Positions 17,362 to 25,934 of a stretch of 64,000 nt of DNA are shown piece after piece. A program made the position numbers and the translations under genes. This DNA comes from Prevotellaceae bacterium UBA6398 (lineage in GTDB: Bacteria; Bacteroidota; Bacteroidia; Bacteroidales; Bacteroidaceae), in the NCBI GenBank assembly GCA_002437495.1, contig DJQA01000016.1, forward strand, positions 31,654-95,653, given 5' to 3'. Every line of letters begins with the position of its first letter. Position 1 is the first letter of the stretch. A model generated the notes under the pieces. It was not told the DNA's origin, searched no databases, and was given only the letters and a program-made list of their open reading frames with translations.

Positions 17362-18612
17362 CTACTTTTCGGTAATTGCGCGGCAAACGCGGTCTTGGAA
17401 ATTGCGTGCGTTGCGGTCGTGCAGCACTCCTTGGTTGAATATTGCGAAAGCGAGTTCGTGGCCTTCGGGCGATGTGGCGTATCCTGCGAGGGTTATCACC
17501 CCTTCGAGTGTGCCGGTTTTGGCATGTACGTTGTATTGCGCCGCAGTGCCGCGCATCCGCCTTTCAAGAGTGCCGTCTGCTCCAGCCACTGGCAGGGCGG
17601 GGTAAAGGTGGTCATAAATGTTTGAGCGGGAGCGTGCGTAAACAAGTGCCCTCATAAGCAGTTCGGGCGAGGCATAGTTGTAAAGCGACACTCCGCTGCC
17701 ATCGGCAATAACGTAGCGTGAGGCATCAAGCCCCATGCGCGAAATCATGGCCTTCACTTTTACGGCAGAGGTCTTGGCTCCGGCATAGTCGCGCCCATCC
17801 TGCGCCCCCAATTGGTAGAAAAGCGATTCCGCGTATGTGTTGTCGCTCTCCTTGAGCATTGGCATGAGTATTTGGTCTATGGTATGGTATTGTGTAATGA
17901 TGCATTTTGCATCGCCAACCTTCTTTATGGCATAGCGGGGTGAGTGTCTGATATTCTGCTCGGAGAGTGCGCCGAAAAATTCTGACATGAATCTGTCTCT
18001 GCCATTGTACAGCAGGGCGCGCAAAGGCGGCATGTCGTCGTCCCAGCACCACCCCTCGCCCCACTTCAGGGTGTCTTTAACTGATATGTCTGCCCTTATT
18101 TCACCGGCAATGCTGTCTATGCCCATTTCTTTTATGGCGGCGGCAAAGGCGCGCATGTCATCGTGCCCGAACATGGGGTCCATGCCCGCCTTAATATATA
18201 TGTTGCCTTTAAGTACGGAGTCTTCCACGGCTCCCTCGGCATAGAGCGAAGTTTCAAATCGATATGAGCCGCCGAGCTGCTGGAGTGCCGTGATTGCGGT
18301 GAGCACCTTTGCCGTGCTTGCCGGGCGCATGGTTTGACGCATGTTCTTGGAATATACGAGTGAGTCGGCTGTGATATCGTATATGGCTATCCCTGTTAAC
18401 GAGGTTTCGAACATTGGCGCGGAAACAAGGCGGTCTATGCGTTGTTTAATCCTTTGTGCCCACGGTATGGTGGAATCGCCCATGGCGGCAACCTCTCCGC
18501 TTTGCACCACGGTCGTGGTATCGTCGGGGGGAAGGGGAATGACGGTTTGTGCACCGCAGTGAAATGTCGGCGCAACAAACAAGGCGCATAAAACAAAGAA
18601 CCATGGTTTCAT
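17362..18612 (-). CDS. dacB: D-alanyl-D-alanine carboxypeptidase/endopeptidase (PBP4, S13)
   Basis: This periplasmic peptidoglycan hydrolase of 416 residues has a signal peptide (first 20 residues, ending HCGAQ). The three penicillin-binding motifs are S99-T-A-K102 (PASTAKVL), SDN in KESDNTYAESL, and the KTG triad in HAKTGTLEG. It trims the terminal D-Ala of muropeptides and can cut cross-bridges. It is transcribed alone, divergent from nadB. Its promoter box sits so close to the ATG that the transcript would have almost no leader. Confidence 0.93.
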   Translation of the reverse strand: MKPWFFVLCALFVAPTFHCGAQTVIPLPPDDTTTVVQSGEVAAMGDSTIPWAQRIKQRIDRLVSAPMFETSLTGIAIYDITADSLVYSKNMRQTMRPASTAKVLTAITALQQLGGSYRFETSLYAEGAVEDSVLKGNIYIKAGMDPMFGHDDMRAFAAAIKEMGIDSIAGEIRADISVKDTLKWGEGWCWDDDMPPLRALLYNGRDRFMSEFFGALSEQNIRHSPRYAIKKVGDAKCIITQYHTIDQILMPMLKESDNTYAESLFYQLGAQDGRDYAGAKTSAVKVKAMISRMGLDASRYVIADGSGVSLYNYASPELLMRALVYARSRSNIYDHLYPALPVAGADGTLERRMRGTAAQYNVHAKTGTLEGVITLAGYATSPEGHELAFAIFNQGVLHDRNARNFQDRVCRAITEK

Positions 18613-18619
18613 CGGGTTG

Positions 18620-18648
18620 CAAAATTACTAATTTTTAAGGAAACCCAA
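18620..18648 (-). promoter_or_regulatory. candidate promoter of dacB, nearly leaderless
   Basis: On the minus strand TTG, 18 bases, then TAATTTTG. The box ends 7 bases before the ATG at 18612, so the predicted leader is about 4 bases. Confidence 0.5.
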
Positions 18649-18776
18649 TCGCAGCAAGCCTTACAGGGTGGTTTTGTAAAACGCCGTCTCCTTGTTTGCG
18701 TCATTCCCGGTTTTGCCCGGCACAATAAAAACTCATTTTTTCAACCCGTAAAAATAAAAAAACGCTCAAATTTCAG

Positions 18777-18784
18777 TAGTTTTG
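18777..18784 (+). promoter_or_regulatory. candidate -7 box for nadB-priA
   Basis: TAGTTTTG fits TAnnTTTG and lies 28 bases before the nadB ATG; no clear -33 box is seen. The sequence AAGGAAG just before the ATG is a better ribosome-binding site than most in this window. Confidence 0.5.
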
Positions 18785-18812
18785 TAGCACGATAAAAACA
18801 TAAGGAAGAATA

Positions 18813-20402
18813 ATGATTCGCAAGTTTGATTTTCTGGTTATAGGCTCGGGCGTTGCCGGAATGAGTTACGCCCTCAAGGTGGCGCGCAGCGGCAAGGGCA
18901 AAGTGGCTCTTGTGTGCAAAACCACGAAAGAAGAGGCCAACACCGCCAAGGCTCAGGGCGGTGTGGCGTCGGTAACAAACCTGAAGCTCGACAATTTCGA
19001 AAAGCACATAAGGGATACTATTGTTGCCGGCGATTACATAAGCGACCCTGAGGCCGTGGAGCGGGTTGTGAGAGGCGCCCCCGAGGGTATAAAGTTTCTT
19101 GTGGAGAACGGGGTGCATTTCGACAAGAAAAGCGATGGCAGCTTCGACTTGCACCGTGAGGGCGGGCATTCGGAGTTCCGCATATTGCATCATGCCGATG
19201 ACACAGGCTTTGAAATACAGCGCGGCCTTATAGAGGCGGTAAAGCACGAACCCAATATTTGTGTGCTCGAAAACCATTTTGCGGTTGAAATCATAACACA
19301 GCACCATCTTGGCATAGAGGTTACGCGCCGCACGCCCGACATAGAGTGCTACGGTGCATATGTGCTCGACCCGGACACAAAACGCATAGACACCATACTA
19401 TCAAAAGTAACCGTGCTCGCCACCGGTGGGGTGGGAGCAGTGTATGCCTCCACAACCAATCCCAACATAGCCACCGGCGACGGCATTGCAATGGCATATC
19501 GCGCCAAGGCCACGGTGAAAGATATGGAATTCATTCAGTTTCATCCAACTGCGCTGTTCCATCCCGGCGAAACCCATCCGGCATACCTAATAACCGAGGC
19601 AATGCGTGGCTATGGCGGCATATTGAAACTGCCGAACGGCGAAGAGTTTATGCAGAAATACGACAAGAGACTGTCGCTCGCCCCACGCGATATAGTGGCG
19701 CGGGCAATAGACCACGAGATGAAAATACACGGTCTTGACCACGTTTGCCTTGACGTTACCCACAAAGACCCGGAGGAGACAAAAAAGCATTTTCCGAACA
19801 TATATAAGAAATGCCTGTCGATTGGCATAGACATTACAAAGGAGTACATCCCGGTGGCACCCTGCGCACACTATCTTTGCGGGGGCATAAAGGTTGACGG
19901 CAATGCCTGCTCGTCAATACGCCGCCTGTATGCGATAGGCGAATGCTCTTGCACTGGATTGCACGGAGGTAACCGCCTTGCGAGCAACTCGCTAATCGAG
20001 GCCGTGGTTTACGCTAAGGCTGCCGCCGACCACAGCGTGGCGCACATCGATGAGTACGATTTTAACGACAAGGTGCCCGAATGGAACGATGCCGGTACCA
20101 TGACCAACGAGGAAAAGGTGCTGATTGCGCAGGATGTTAAGGAAGTGGGGCAGACCATGTCGAATTATGTAGGCATTGTGCGCTCCGATTTGCGCCTTCA
20201 TAGGGCGTGGACGCGTCTTGACCTTTTATATGAGGAAACCGAGGAACTTTTCAAACGCGTGAAGGCAACCAGAGACATTTGCGAACTGCGCAACATGATA
20301 AACGTCGGTTACCTTATAACGCGCATGGCTATGGAGCGCAAGGAAAGCCGCGGACTGCACTACACGGTTGATTACCCCAAGCACGCATACGACCAAAAAT
20401 AA
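18813..20402 (+). CDS. nadB: L-aspartate oxidase
   Basis: NadB oxidises L-aspartate to iminoaspartate, the first step of de novo NAD synthesis; NadA then makes quinolinate. The 529-residue flavoprotein has the FAD motif FLVIGSGVAGMSYALKVA at residues 7-24, the EEANTAKAQGGVASV segment, the active-site EFIQFHPTALFHPGE and GECSCTGLHGGNRLASNSL. In anaerobes fumarate is the likely electron acceptor, which fits the nearby fumarate-linked metabolism. It is 38 bases upstream of priA. NadA is encoded about 8 kb away on the other strand, and no nadC is in the window. Confidence 0.96.
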   Translation: MIRKFDFLVIGSGVAGMSYALKVARSGKGKVALVCKTTKEEANTAKAQGGVASVTNLKLDNFEKHIRDTIVAGDYISDPEAVERVVRGAPEGIKFLVENGVHFDKKSDGSFDLHREGGHSEFRILHHADDTGFEIQRGLIEAVKHEPNICVLENHFAVEIITQHHLGIEVTRRTPDIECYGAYVLDPDTKRIDTILSKVTVLATGGVGAVYASTTNPNIATGDGIAMAYRAKATVKDMEFIQFHPTALFHPGETHPAYLITEAMRGYGGILKLPNGEEFMQKYDKRLSLAPRDIVARAIDHEMKIHGLDHVCLDVTHKDPEETKKHFPNIYKKCLSIGIDITKEYIPVAPCAHYLCGGIKVDGNACSSIRRLYAIGECSCTGLHGGNRLASNSLIEAVVYAKAAADHSVAHIDEYDFNDKVPEWNDAGTMTNEEKVLIAQDVKEVGQTMSNYVGIVRSDLRLHRAWTRLDLLYEETEELFKRVKATRDICELRNMINVGYLITRMAMERKESRGLHYTVDYPKHAYDQK

Positions 20403-20440
20403 AAAACGGACGCAAGGAAATAATCCGGACGAAAAGCGCA

Positions 20441-22903
20441 ATGAAATACGCTGACGTAATAGTGCCGGTCCCCTTGGATGGGTGCTTCACATACAGCATC
20501 CCGCCTGAAATGGAGCGGGATGTTGTTGTTGGTGGGCGTGTGGTGGTGGAGTTCGGCGCACGAAAAAAATATTCGGCGATAGTGGCAGGCGTTCACGACA
20601 ACGCGCCCGGCAACGGCATTGAGGTGAAGCCCATTGTTGGTGTAACAGATGCCGCGCCGGTTGTGGAGCCTGTACAGATTTCATTCTGGAAATGGATTGC
20701 CGCCTACTATATTTGCTCCATAGGCGAGGTTATGACGGCGGCGATGCCTGCGGGAATGAAGCTTGCAAGCGAGAGTGTGGTTTCTCTCAATGCCGATGAC
20801 GACGGCAATGCCGTGCTTTCTCCTTTGGAGCAAAAGGTGGCAGACATCCTGGCTACGGGAGAGAAAATGAGCATAAGCACCATTGAAGAGGAGGTTGGCG
20901 GTAAAAACATAATGGGAGCAGTGCGCTCGCTATACGACAAGGGTGTCGTGAAAGTGAGCGAGGTTGTGGAAACAAAGTATAAGCCGAGACAGGAAACGAG
21001 GGTTGAACTTGCTAAGGAGTATTTCAGTGAAAAGAAGCTTGACGCGCTGAAAATATCGCTTGAAAAGCAAAAGGCGCAGTTGAAGCTGCTAAACGAATAT
21101 CTTAAGATGAGTTCCGCCGTGGCGGCAATTAAACTGAAAAACCGCAACTTGCTGCGTCCGGTAGCAAAGTCGGCACTAATAAAGTCGGCGAGTGCGAGTT
21201 CGCTCAACACCCTGCGCAAAAACGGCGTGTTGCAGGTATTGAAAGTTGATGTAACCCGTCTCAAAAGCGAGAAGGTTGATTGCATGCCGCCCCGGTCGCT
21301 TTCAAAGGCGCAGGAGCGCGCATATAATGCAATAGCGGCTTCGTTTGCAAAAAAAGACGTTTGTCTGCTTCATGGAGTAACCTCGAGCGGAAAAACCGAG
21401 ATATACATCCACCTTATAGCACACGCCCTTGCCGCAGGGCGGAGTGTATTGTATCTGTTGCCTGAAATAGCCCTCACCACGCAGATAACAAACAGACTTA
21501 AGCTGTTTTTTGGTAACGAGATGGGCGTTTACCACTCAAAGTTTCCTGACAACGAGAGAGTAGAAATATGGAAAAAGCAAATGTCCTCCAAGCCCTACCG
21601 CCTGATTGTCGGGGTGAGAAGTTCGTTGTTCCTTCCCCATAGGAACCTGGGGCTGGTAATAGTTGACGAAGAACACGAGCCCTCGTACAAGCAGGAAGAC
21701 CCGGCACCGCGATACAACGCCCGCGATGCGGCTATAGTACTCGCTTCGCAGCAGGGGGCAAAAACTCTTCTTGGCACGGCCACACCAAGTCTTGAAAGTT
21801 ATTCAAACGCAAAAGCGGGCAAATATGCACTCGTAACTTTGTCCGAGAGATATGGCGATGTGATGTTGCCCGAAATCCGCGTGGAAAATGTAAAAGAATT
21901 ACGCCGCAAGAAGATTATGAAAACATCATTGTCGCCGGAGCTGTTAGGCGAAATGGGAAAGGCTCTCGAAGCGCGGCAGCAAGTAATTTTGTTCCAAAAC
22001 CGAAGGGGGTATGCCTCCTATCTCGAATGCCGTGATTGCGGTTGGATTCCAAAATGCAGCAAATGCGATGTGAGCCTTACCTGGCACAAAGCGTTCAACC
22101 GCCTTTCTTGCCACTATTGCGGTGCAACCTATAGCGTTCCTAAATCTTGTCCGAAGTGCGGCGGCTCGCATATAGGATGCCACGGGGTTGGAACAGAGCA
22201 GGTGGAGGCCGATGTGAAAACGGCTTTCCCGCAGGCACGCACCGCACGCCTTGACCTTGACACAACGCGTGGGCGCACAGCATATGCCGACATACTTTCG
22301 GCATTCCGCAACGGCAGTACCGATATTTTGATTGGCACGCAAATGGTGTCGAAAGGGCTTGACTTTGATAAGGTGAAGGTTGTGGGAATACTCAACGCCG
22401 ACACCGCGATGAACATTCCCGACTTTCGAAGCCACGAAAGAGCTTTCCAAATGATGGCGCAGGTTGCGGGAAGGGCCGGCCGCAGAAACACTCGTGGCAT
22501 AGTGGTTCTGCAAACTTCCCAACCCGATTCCGAACTTATTGCACAGGTGGTGAGAAACGACTACATAGGCATGTACGATACTCAAATGCAGGAGCGCGGA
22601 TTGTTTGTGTTCCCGCCGTATTGCAGGCTTATTTATGTTTTCGTCCGAAACCGCTACGCCCATCGCGCCGATGACGCGGCACGCGCCCTTGCCGAGAAAC
22701 TGCTGCCGGTTTTCGGCGACAACGTGTTAGGCCCGGCAAACCCGCCGGTAGCGCGAGTTAAGTTTGAATACATACGCCAAATAATGCTTAAGGTTGTTCC
22801 CACATACCGGGCGGGAAAGGTGAGGGAGTTTCTCAGAAAAAGTGCCGATGAAGTGAGACGTGAGTATCATGTGAGCATATATTTCGATGTAGACCCGCTG
22901 TGA
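20441..22903 (+). CDS. priA: primosomal replication restart helicase PriA
   Basis: PriA recognises stalled forks and loads the replicative helicase. In 820 residues it has an N-terminal DNA-binding domain opening YADVIVPVPLDGCFTYSIP, Walker A GVTSSGKTEIY, the DEEH box VDEEHEPSYKQ, and eight zinc-binding cysteines in CRDCGWIPKCSKCD and CHYCGA..CPKCGG. The C-terminal helicase motifs GTQMVSKGLDFDKV and QVAGRAGR are present. It is downstream of nadB, probably co-transcribed. Confidence 0.97.
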   Translation: MKYADVIVPVPLDGCFTYSIPPEMERDVVVGGRVVVEFGARKKYSAIVAGVHDNAPGNGIEVKPIVGVTDAAPVVEPVQISFWKWIAAYYICSIGEVMTAAMPAGMKLASESVVSLNADDDGNAVLSPLEQKVADILATGEKMSISTIEEEVGGKNIMGAVRSLYDKGVVKVSEVVETKYKPRQETRVELAKEYFSEKKLDALKISLEKQKAQLKLLNEYLKMSSAVAAIKLKNRNLLRPVAKSALIKSASASSLNTLRKNGVLQVLKVDVTRLKSEKVDCMPPRSLSKAQERAYNAIAASFAKKDVCLLHGVTSSGKTEIYIHLIAHALAAGRSVLYLLPEIALTTQITNRLKLFFGNEMGVYHSKFPDNERVEIWKKQMSSKPYRLIVGVRSSLFLPHRNLGLVIVDEEHEPSYKQEDPAPRYNARDAAIVLASQQGAKTLLGTATPSLESYSNAKAGKYALVTLSERYGDVMLPEIRVENVKELRRKKIMKTSLSPELLGEMGKALEARQQVILFQNRRGYASYLECRDCGWIPKCSKCDVSLTWHKAFNRLSCHYCGATYSVPKSCPKCGGSHIGCHGVGTEQVEADVKTAFPQARTARLDLDTTRGRTAYADILSAFRNGSTDILIGTQMVSKGLDFDKVKVVGILNADTAMNIPDFRSHERAFQMMAQVAGRAGRRNTRGIVVLQTSQPDSELIAQVVRNDYIGMYDTQMQERGLFVFPPYCRLIYVFVRNRYAHRADDAARALAEKLLPVFGDNVLGPANPPVARVKFEYIRQIMLKVVPTYRAGKVREFLRKSADEVRREYHVSIYFDVDPL

Positions 22904-23036
22904 TTTTTTATGTTGCAAGGCGATGGGAATGTGCGGTTTTATAAGCTGCGGAAAGCAAAACGCGGTGCAAAATGGATAAAACAACACTTTTTTGAAAGAA
23001 ATCTTGCGTATTGTTCGGGTGGTGGGGAATATTAAA

Positions 23037-23044
23037 TATCTTTG
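23037..23044 (+). promoter_or_regulatory. candidate -7 box and long leader before the GH43 gene
   Basis: TATCTTTG fits the -7 consensus and would give a leader of about 125 bases. The leader holds CCGTTTA...TAAACGG and GGATAT...ATATCC inverted repeats, and at 23136-23151 a tandem ACTGTATT ACTGTATT. The 268-base gap 22904-23171 has no gene and no copy of the dispersed repeat. Confidence 0.4.
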
Positions 23045-23171
23045 TGAGAAATTAGGATATGGCTCTTTGAAGATATCCTCGGTTTACCGTTTATGGCTAA
23101 AGCCCTTTGCGGAACTGCGTAAACGGAAGCTGTATACTGTATTACTGTATTAAATACGAAAATTGGTTTTT

Positions 23172-24203
23172 ATGAAAAAAACAAACGGTTTATTGTTTGC
23201 AGTTTTGATGGTGTGTATGTTGGCGCAAGGCGCAATCGAAGGTGTTGCCCGCAAAACATACAACAACCCGGTTATAAAACGAACCACTCCCGATCCTACT
23301 GTAATACGTGCGCAGGACGGCTATTTCTACCTCTATGGCACAGAAGACGTGCCCAATGTTCCTATTTACCGTTCGCGCAATCTTGTCGATTGGACATTCG
23401 TTGGCACGGCTTTCTCCGATGCAACCCGCCCCAAGTGTGTAAGGCCATACACGCAGGGCATGATTTGGGCTCCCGACATTAACTACATCAATGGGCAGTA
23501 TGTACTTTACTACTCCATCGGTGTGTGGGGCAGTGAGTGGGAGTGCGGGGTGGGAGTTGCCACCGCCGAGCGCCCAGAAGGGCCTTTTGTCGATCGCGGC
23601 GTGGTGCTAATGGGGCGCGACCTTAACGTGCGCAACTCCATAGACCAATTCTATATAGAGGATGGAGGAAAGAAATACATGGTGTGGGGAAGCTATGCGG
23701 GCATTTACATAATACAGCTCACCAACGACGGTTTGCGTGTTATGCCGGGAACCCGTCCAAGACAGATATGCAACAATCAGCTCGAAGGTTCTTACATCCA
23801 TAAGCGCAACGGATATTATTACCTCATAGGCTCAAACGGCATGTGTTGTCAGCAAAACGGCGATTACAGCGTTGTGAACTACAAACTGATTTACGGACGC
23901 TCAAAAAGCCTTTTCGGGCCTTACGTCGATAAGAACGGTTATAGTATGCTTGCCGACAATCGAAATTTCATAAATCTGCTATTGCCAAACGATATATGCC
24001 TTGGCCCCGGACACAATGCCGAGTGGGTAGAAGACGACAACGGCAACACATGGATGCTTTATCACGGCTACCTCAGGTCGGCCCTCGAAGAGCAGCGCAT
24101 GGTTTGGCTCGATCGGGTAAAATGGAAAGACGACTGGCCATACGTGGAGAACAACGGACCCTCAAAAACCTCGGAAGCCCCTTATTTCAAGGGCGTGGAT
24201 TAG
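23172..24203 (+). CDS. glycoside hydrolase family 43, secreted
   Basis: The protein is 343 residues from the ATG at 23172; a TTG nine bases earlier is in frame but less likely. A signal peptide (MKKTNGLLFAVLMVCMLAQG) precedes a five-bladed propeller. The catalytic triad expected for GH43 is visible: the base Asp41 in TTPDPTVI, the second Asp in NSIDQFYIED, and the acid Glu in NQLEGSYIH. GH43 enzymes cut alpha-L-arabinofuranose or beta-D-xylose linkages in plant polysaccharides. The spacing and the APD segment (WAPDINYINGQY) fit an arabinan-active type. It is 24 bases upstream of an antiporter gene and not in a visible SusCD locus. Confidence 0.88.
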   Translation: MKKTNGLLFAVLMVCMLAQGAIEGVARKTYNNPVIKRTTPDPTVIRAQDGYFYLYGTEDVPNVPIYRSRNLVDWTFVGTAFSDATRPKCVRPYTQGMIWAPDINYINGQYVLYYSIGVWGSEWECGVGVATAERPEGPFVDRGVVLMGRDLNVRNSIDQFYIEDGGKKYMVWGSYAGIYIIQLTNDGLRVMPGTRPRQICNNQLEGSYIHKRNGYYYLIGSNGMCCQQNGDYSVVNYKLIYGRSKSLFGPYVDKNGYSMLADNRNFINLLLPNDICLGPGHNAEWVEDDNGNTWMLYHGYLRSALEEQRMVWLDRVKWKDDWPYVENNGPSKTSEAPYFKGVD

Positions 24204-24227
24204 AATAACCCAAACCTAAAAACAAGT

Positions 24228-25574
24228 ATGCTCAATCTTACTGCACTAATAGTAATCGTTTTCATTGTGGGCTATCTGTTCATAGCCCTTGAGAGCGTAA
24301 CAAAGGTAAACAAAGCGGCAGTTGCGTTGCTTATGTTTGTAGCCGTATGGACGCTCTATATGCTTAATCCCGGGCAATACATTCCCGGCGTTCCCCACGA
24401 TGGCCTCGTTTCGGCTGTGGGCAATATAATAGAGCGGCATCTCGGCAGCACATCAACAACCTTGTTCTTCCTTATGGGCGCAATGACCGTAGTAGAGGTG
24501 GTCGACCAACACGGCGGCTTCAACTGGGTGAAATCGGTGATGCATACTAAAACAAAGCGCGGGCTTATGTGGAGAATAGCCTTTATGACCTTTGTGCTTT
24601 CGGCAATTCTCGACAACCTAACAACCTCAATAGTCATGGTGATGATTTTGCGCAAGCTCGTGGCCGACCACAAAGACAGGCTCGTGTATGCATCGCTCGT
24701 GATAATTGCGGCGAATGCCGGCGGGGCGTTTTCGCCCATTGGCGATGTAACAACAATAATGCTGTGGAACGCCAACATGATAACCGCCGCCGGCGTGATT
24801 TCGGAAATCCTCGTGCCATCGGTTGTGGCTCTACTTATTCCGGCTCTTATAATGCAGACTTTGCTTAAGGGCGAACTTGTGTCGCCCGATGAAACGGCGG
24901 CTTCCGAAGAGGAGATAGACGATTTCTCGGCAAAGCAGCGCAAAGTGGTGTTCTTTGTTGGCGTAGGCGGGTTGATTTTCGTGCCCATATTCAAGACGCT
25001 AACCCATCTTCCGCCGTTTGTGGGAGTGTTGTTGGTGTTGGGAGTTTTGTGGACAGTAACAGAGATGTTCTATCGCAACCTTAGCCACACCTACGAAACC
25101 GGCGGAATAAAGAAAAGGGTATCTAAGCTCCTGTCGCGCATTGACATATCCACAATCTTGTTTTTCCTCGGAATACTTATGGCTGTGGCCTGCCTTGAAG
25201 AGGTAGGAGTGCTCAAAGCACTTGGCGGCACGCTCAACACGGCGTTCAACAACAACCACTATGTAGTAAACGGCGTAATAGGGGTGCTCTCCTCAATAGT
25301 TGACAATGTTCCCCTTGTGGCCGGATGCATGGGAATGTACCCCATAGCCCCAGCGGGCGATTTTGCAATTGACGGTGTTTTCTGGCAATTGCTTGCCTAT
25401 TGCGCCGGAGTGGGCGGAAGCATACTTATCATAGGAAGCGCGGCCGGAGTTGTTGTAATGGGCTTGGAGAAGATAACATTCGGCTGGTACATGAAGCACG
25501 TCAGCTGGATTGCTTTCGTGGGATATCTGGCGGGTATAGTTAGCTACTGGATTATAAGGACATACGTATTCTGA
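24228..25574 (+). CDS. nhaD: Na+/H+ antiporter, NhaD type
   Basis: The 448-residue polytopic protein belongs to the ion transporter superfamily and exports Na+ in exchange for protons. Family signatures are FLMGAMTVVEVVDQHGGF, LDNLTTSIVMVMILRKL, and IIAANAGGAFSPIGDVTTIMLW, with about twelve membrane segments. The second half repeats the pattern (SSIVDNVPLVAGCMGMY). It follows the GH43 gene by 24 bases and probably shares its transcript, an unusual pairing. A citrate/arsenite-type permease is the alternative but fits less well. Confidence 0.9.
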   Translation: MLNLTALIVIVFIVGYLFIALESVTKVNKAAVALLMFVAVWTLYMLNPGQYIPGVPHDGLVSAVGNIIERHLGSTSTTLFFLMGAMTVVEVVDQHGGFNWVKSVMHTKTKRGLMWRIAFMTFVLSAILDNLTTSIVMVMILRKLVADHKDRLVYASLVIIAANAGGAFSPIGDVTTIMLWNANMITAAGVISEILVPSVVALLIPALIMQTLLKGELVSPDETAASEEEIDDFSAKQRKVVFFVGVGGLIFVPIFKTLTHLPPFVGVLLVLGVLWTVTEMFYRNLSHTYETGGIKKRVSKLLSRIDISTILFFLGILMAVACLEEVGVLKALGGTLNTAFNNNHYVVNGVIGVLSSIVDNVPLVAGCMGMYPIAPAGDFAIDGVFWQLLAYCAGVGGSILIIGSAAGVVVMGLEKITFGWYMKHVSWIAFVGYLAGIVSYWIIRTYVF

Positions 25575-25653
25575 CATTCGTGAACAGGACATTTATAACA
25601 GCCAAACAGTATAAAGCGCAAAGCTAAATTTCCCGGCTTTACCAAATAAACCG

Positions 25654-25738
25654 AAAACTATATGGGACATGGGAAAAACTATGTCCTATGTAGAAAAAAT
25701 TATGTCTGATATAATTAAAACTACATCAGACCTTTTTT
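25654..25738 (+). repeat. 21-bp-phased double-hairpin intergenic repeat, copy D
   Basis: This is a clear copy. A-rich linkers end at 25657, 25678, 25699 and 25720, exactly 21 bp apart. Units are ACTATATGGGACATGG, ACTATGTCCTATGTAG, ATTATGTCTGATATAA and ACTACATCAGACC, then T6. The 3' flank GTTTGCAAACAACTGAAAAGC resembles other copies. It lies 80 bases after nhaD and could terminate it. The 360-base gap 25575-25934 also contains the receptor promoter. Confidence 0.9.
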
Positions 25739-25875
25739 CGCCGTTTGCAAACAACTGAAAAGCAACTCATTATGTTGAGCATATTTTATATGTTTATTCC
25801 TTTTGAAACCAACTCCTTATGCATCAGGCATTGCTTGTTGACTGCAAAGTAAGGTTAAATGTGTTAAAATCCGCA

Positions 25876-25901
25876 GGGGGGGGTAAGAATATGTAATTTT
25901 G
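25876..25901 (+). promoter_or_regulatory. promoter region of the TonB-dependent receptor with a G8 tract
   Basis: TAATTTTG at 25894-25901 fits the -7 box and leaves a leader of about 30 bases. A run of eight G at 25876-25883 lies in what would be the promoter spacer. No TTTG is visible at the usual distance. Confidence 0.5.
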
Positions 25902-25934
25902 CACCGTAATACATCAAAAAAGTGATAAAATATC

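Noticed and set aside
23045..23171. A riboswitch in the leader of the GH43 gene
   Set aside because: Only short inverted repeats are seen; no known riboswitch core could be recognised.
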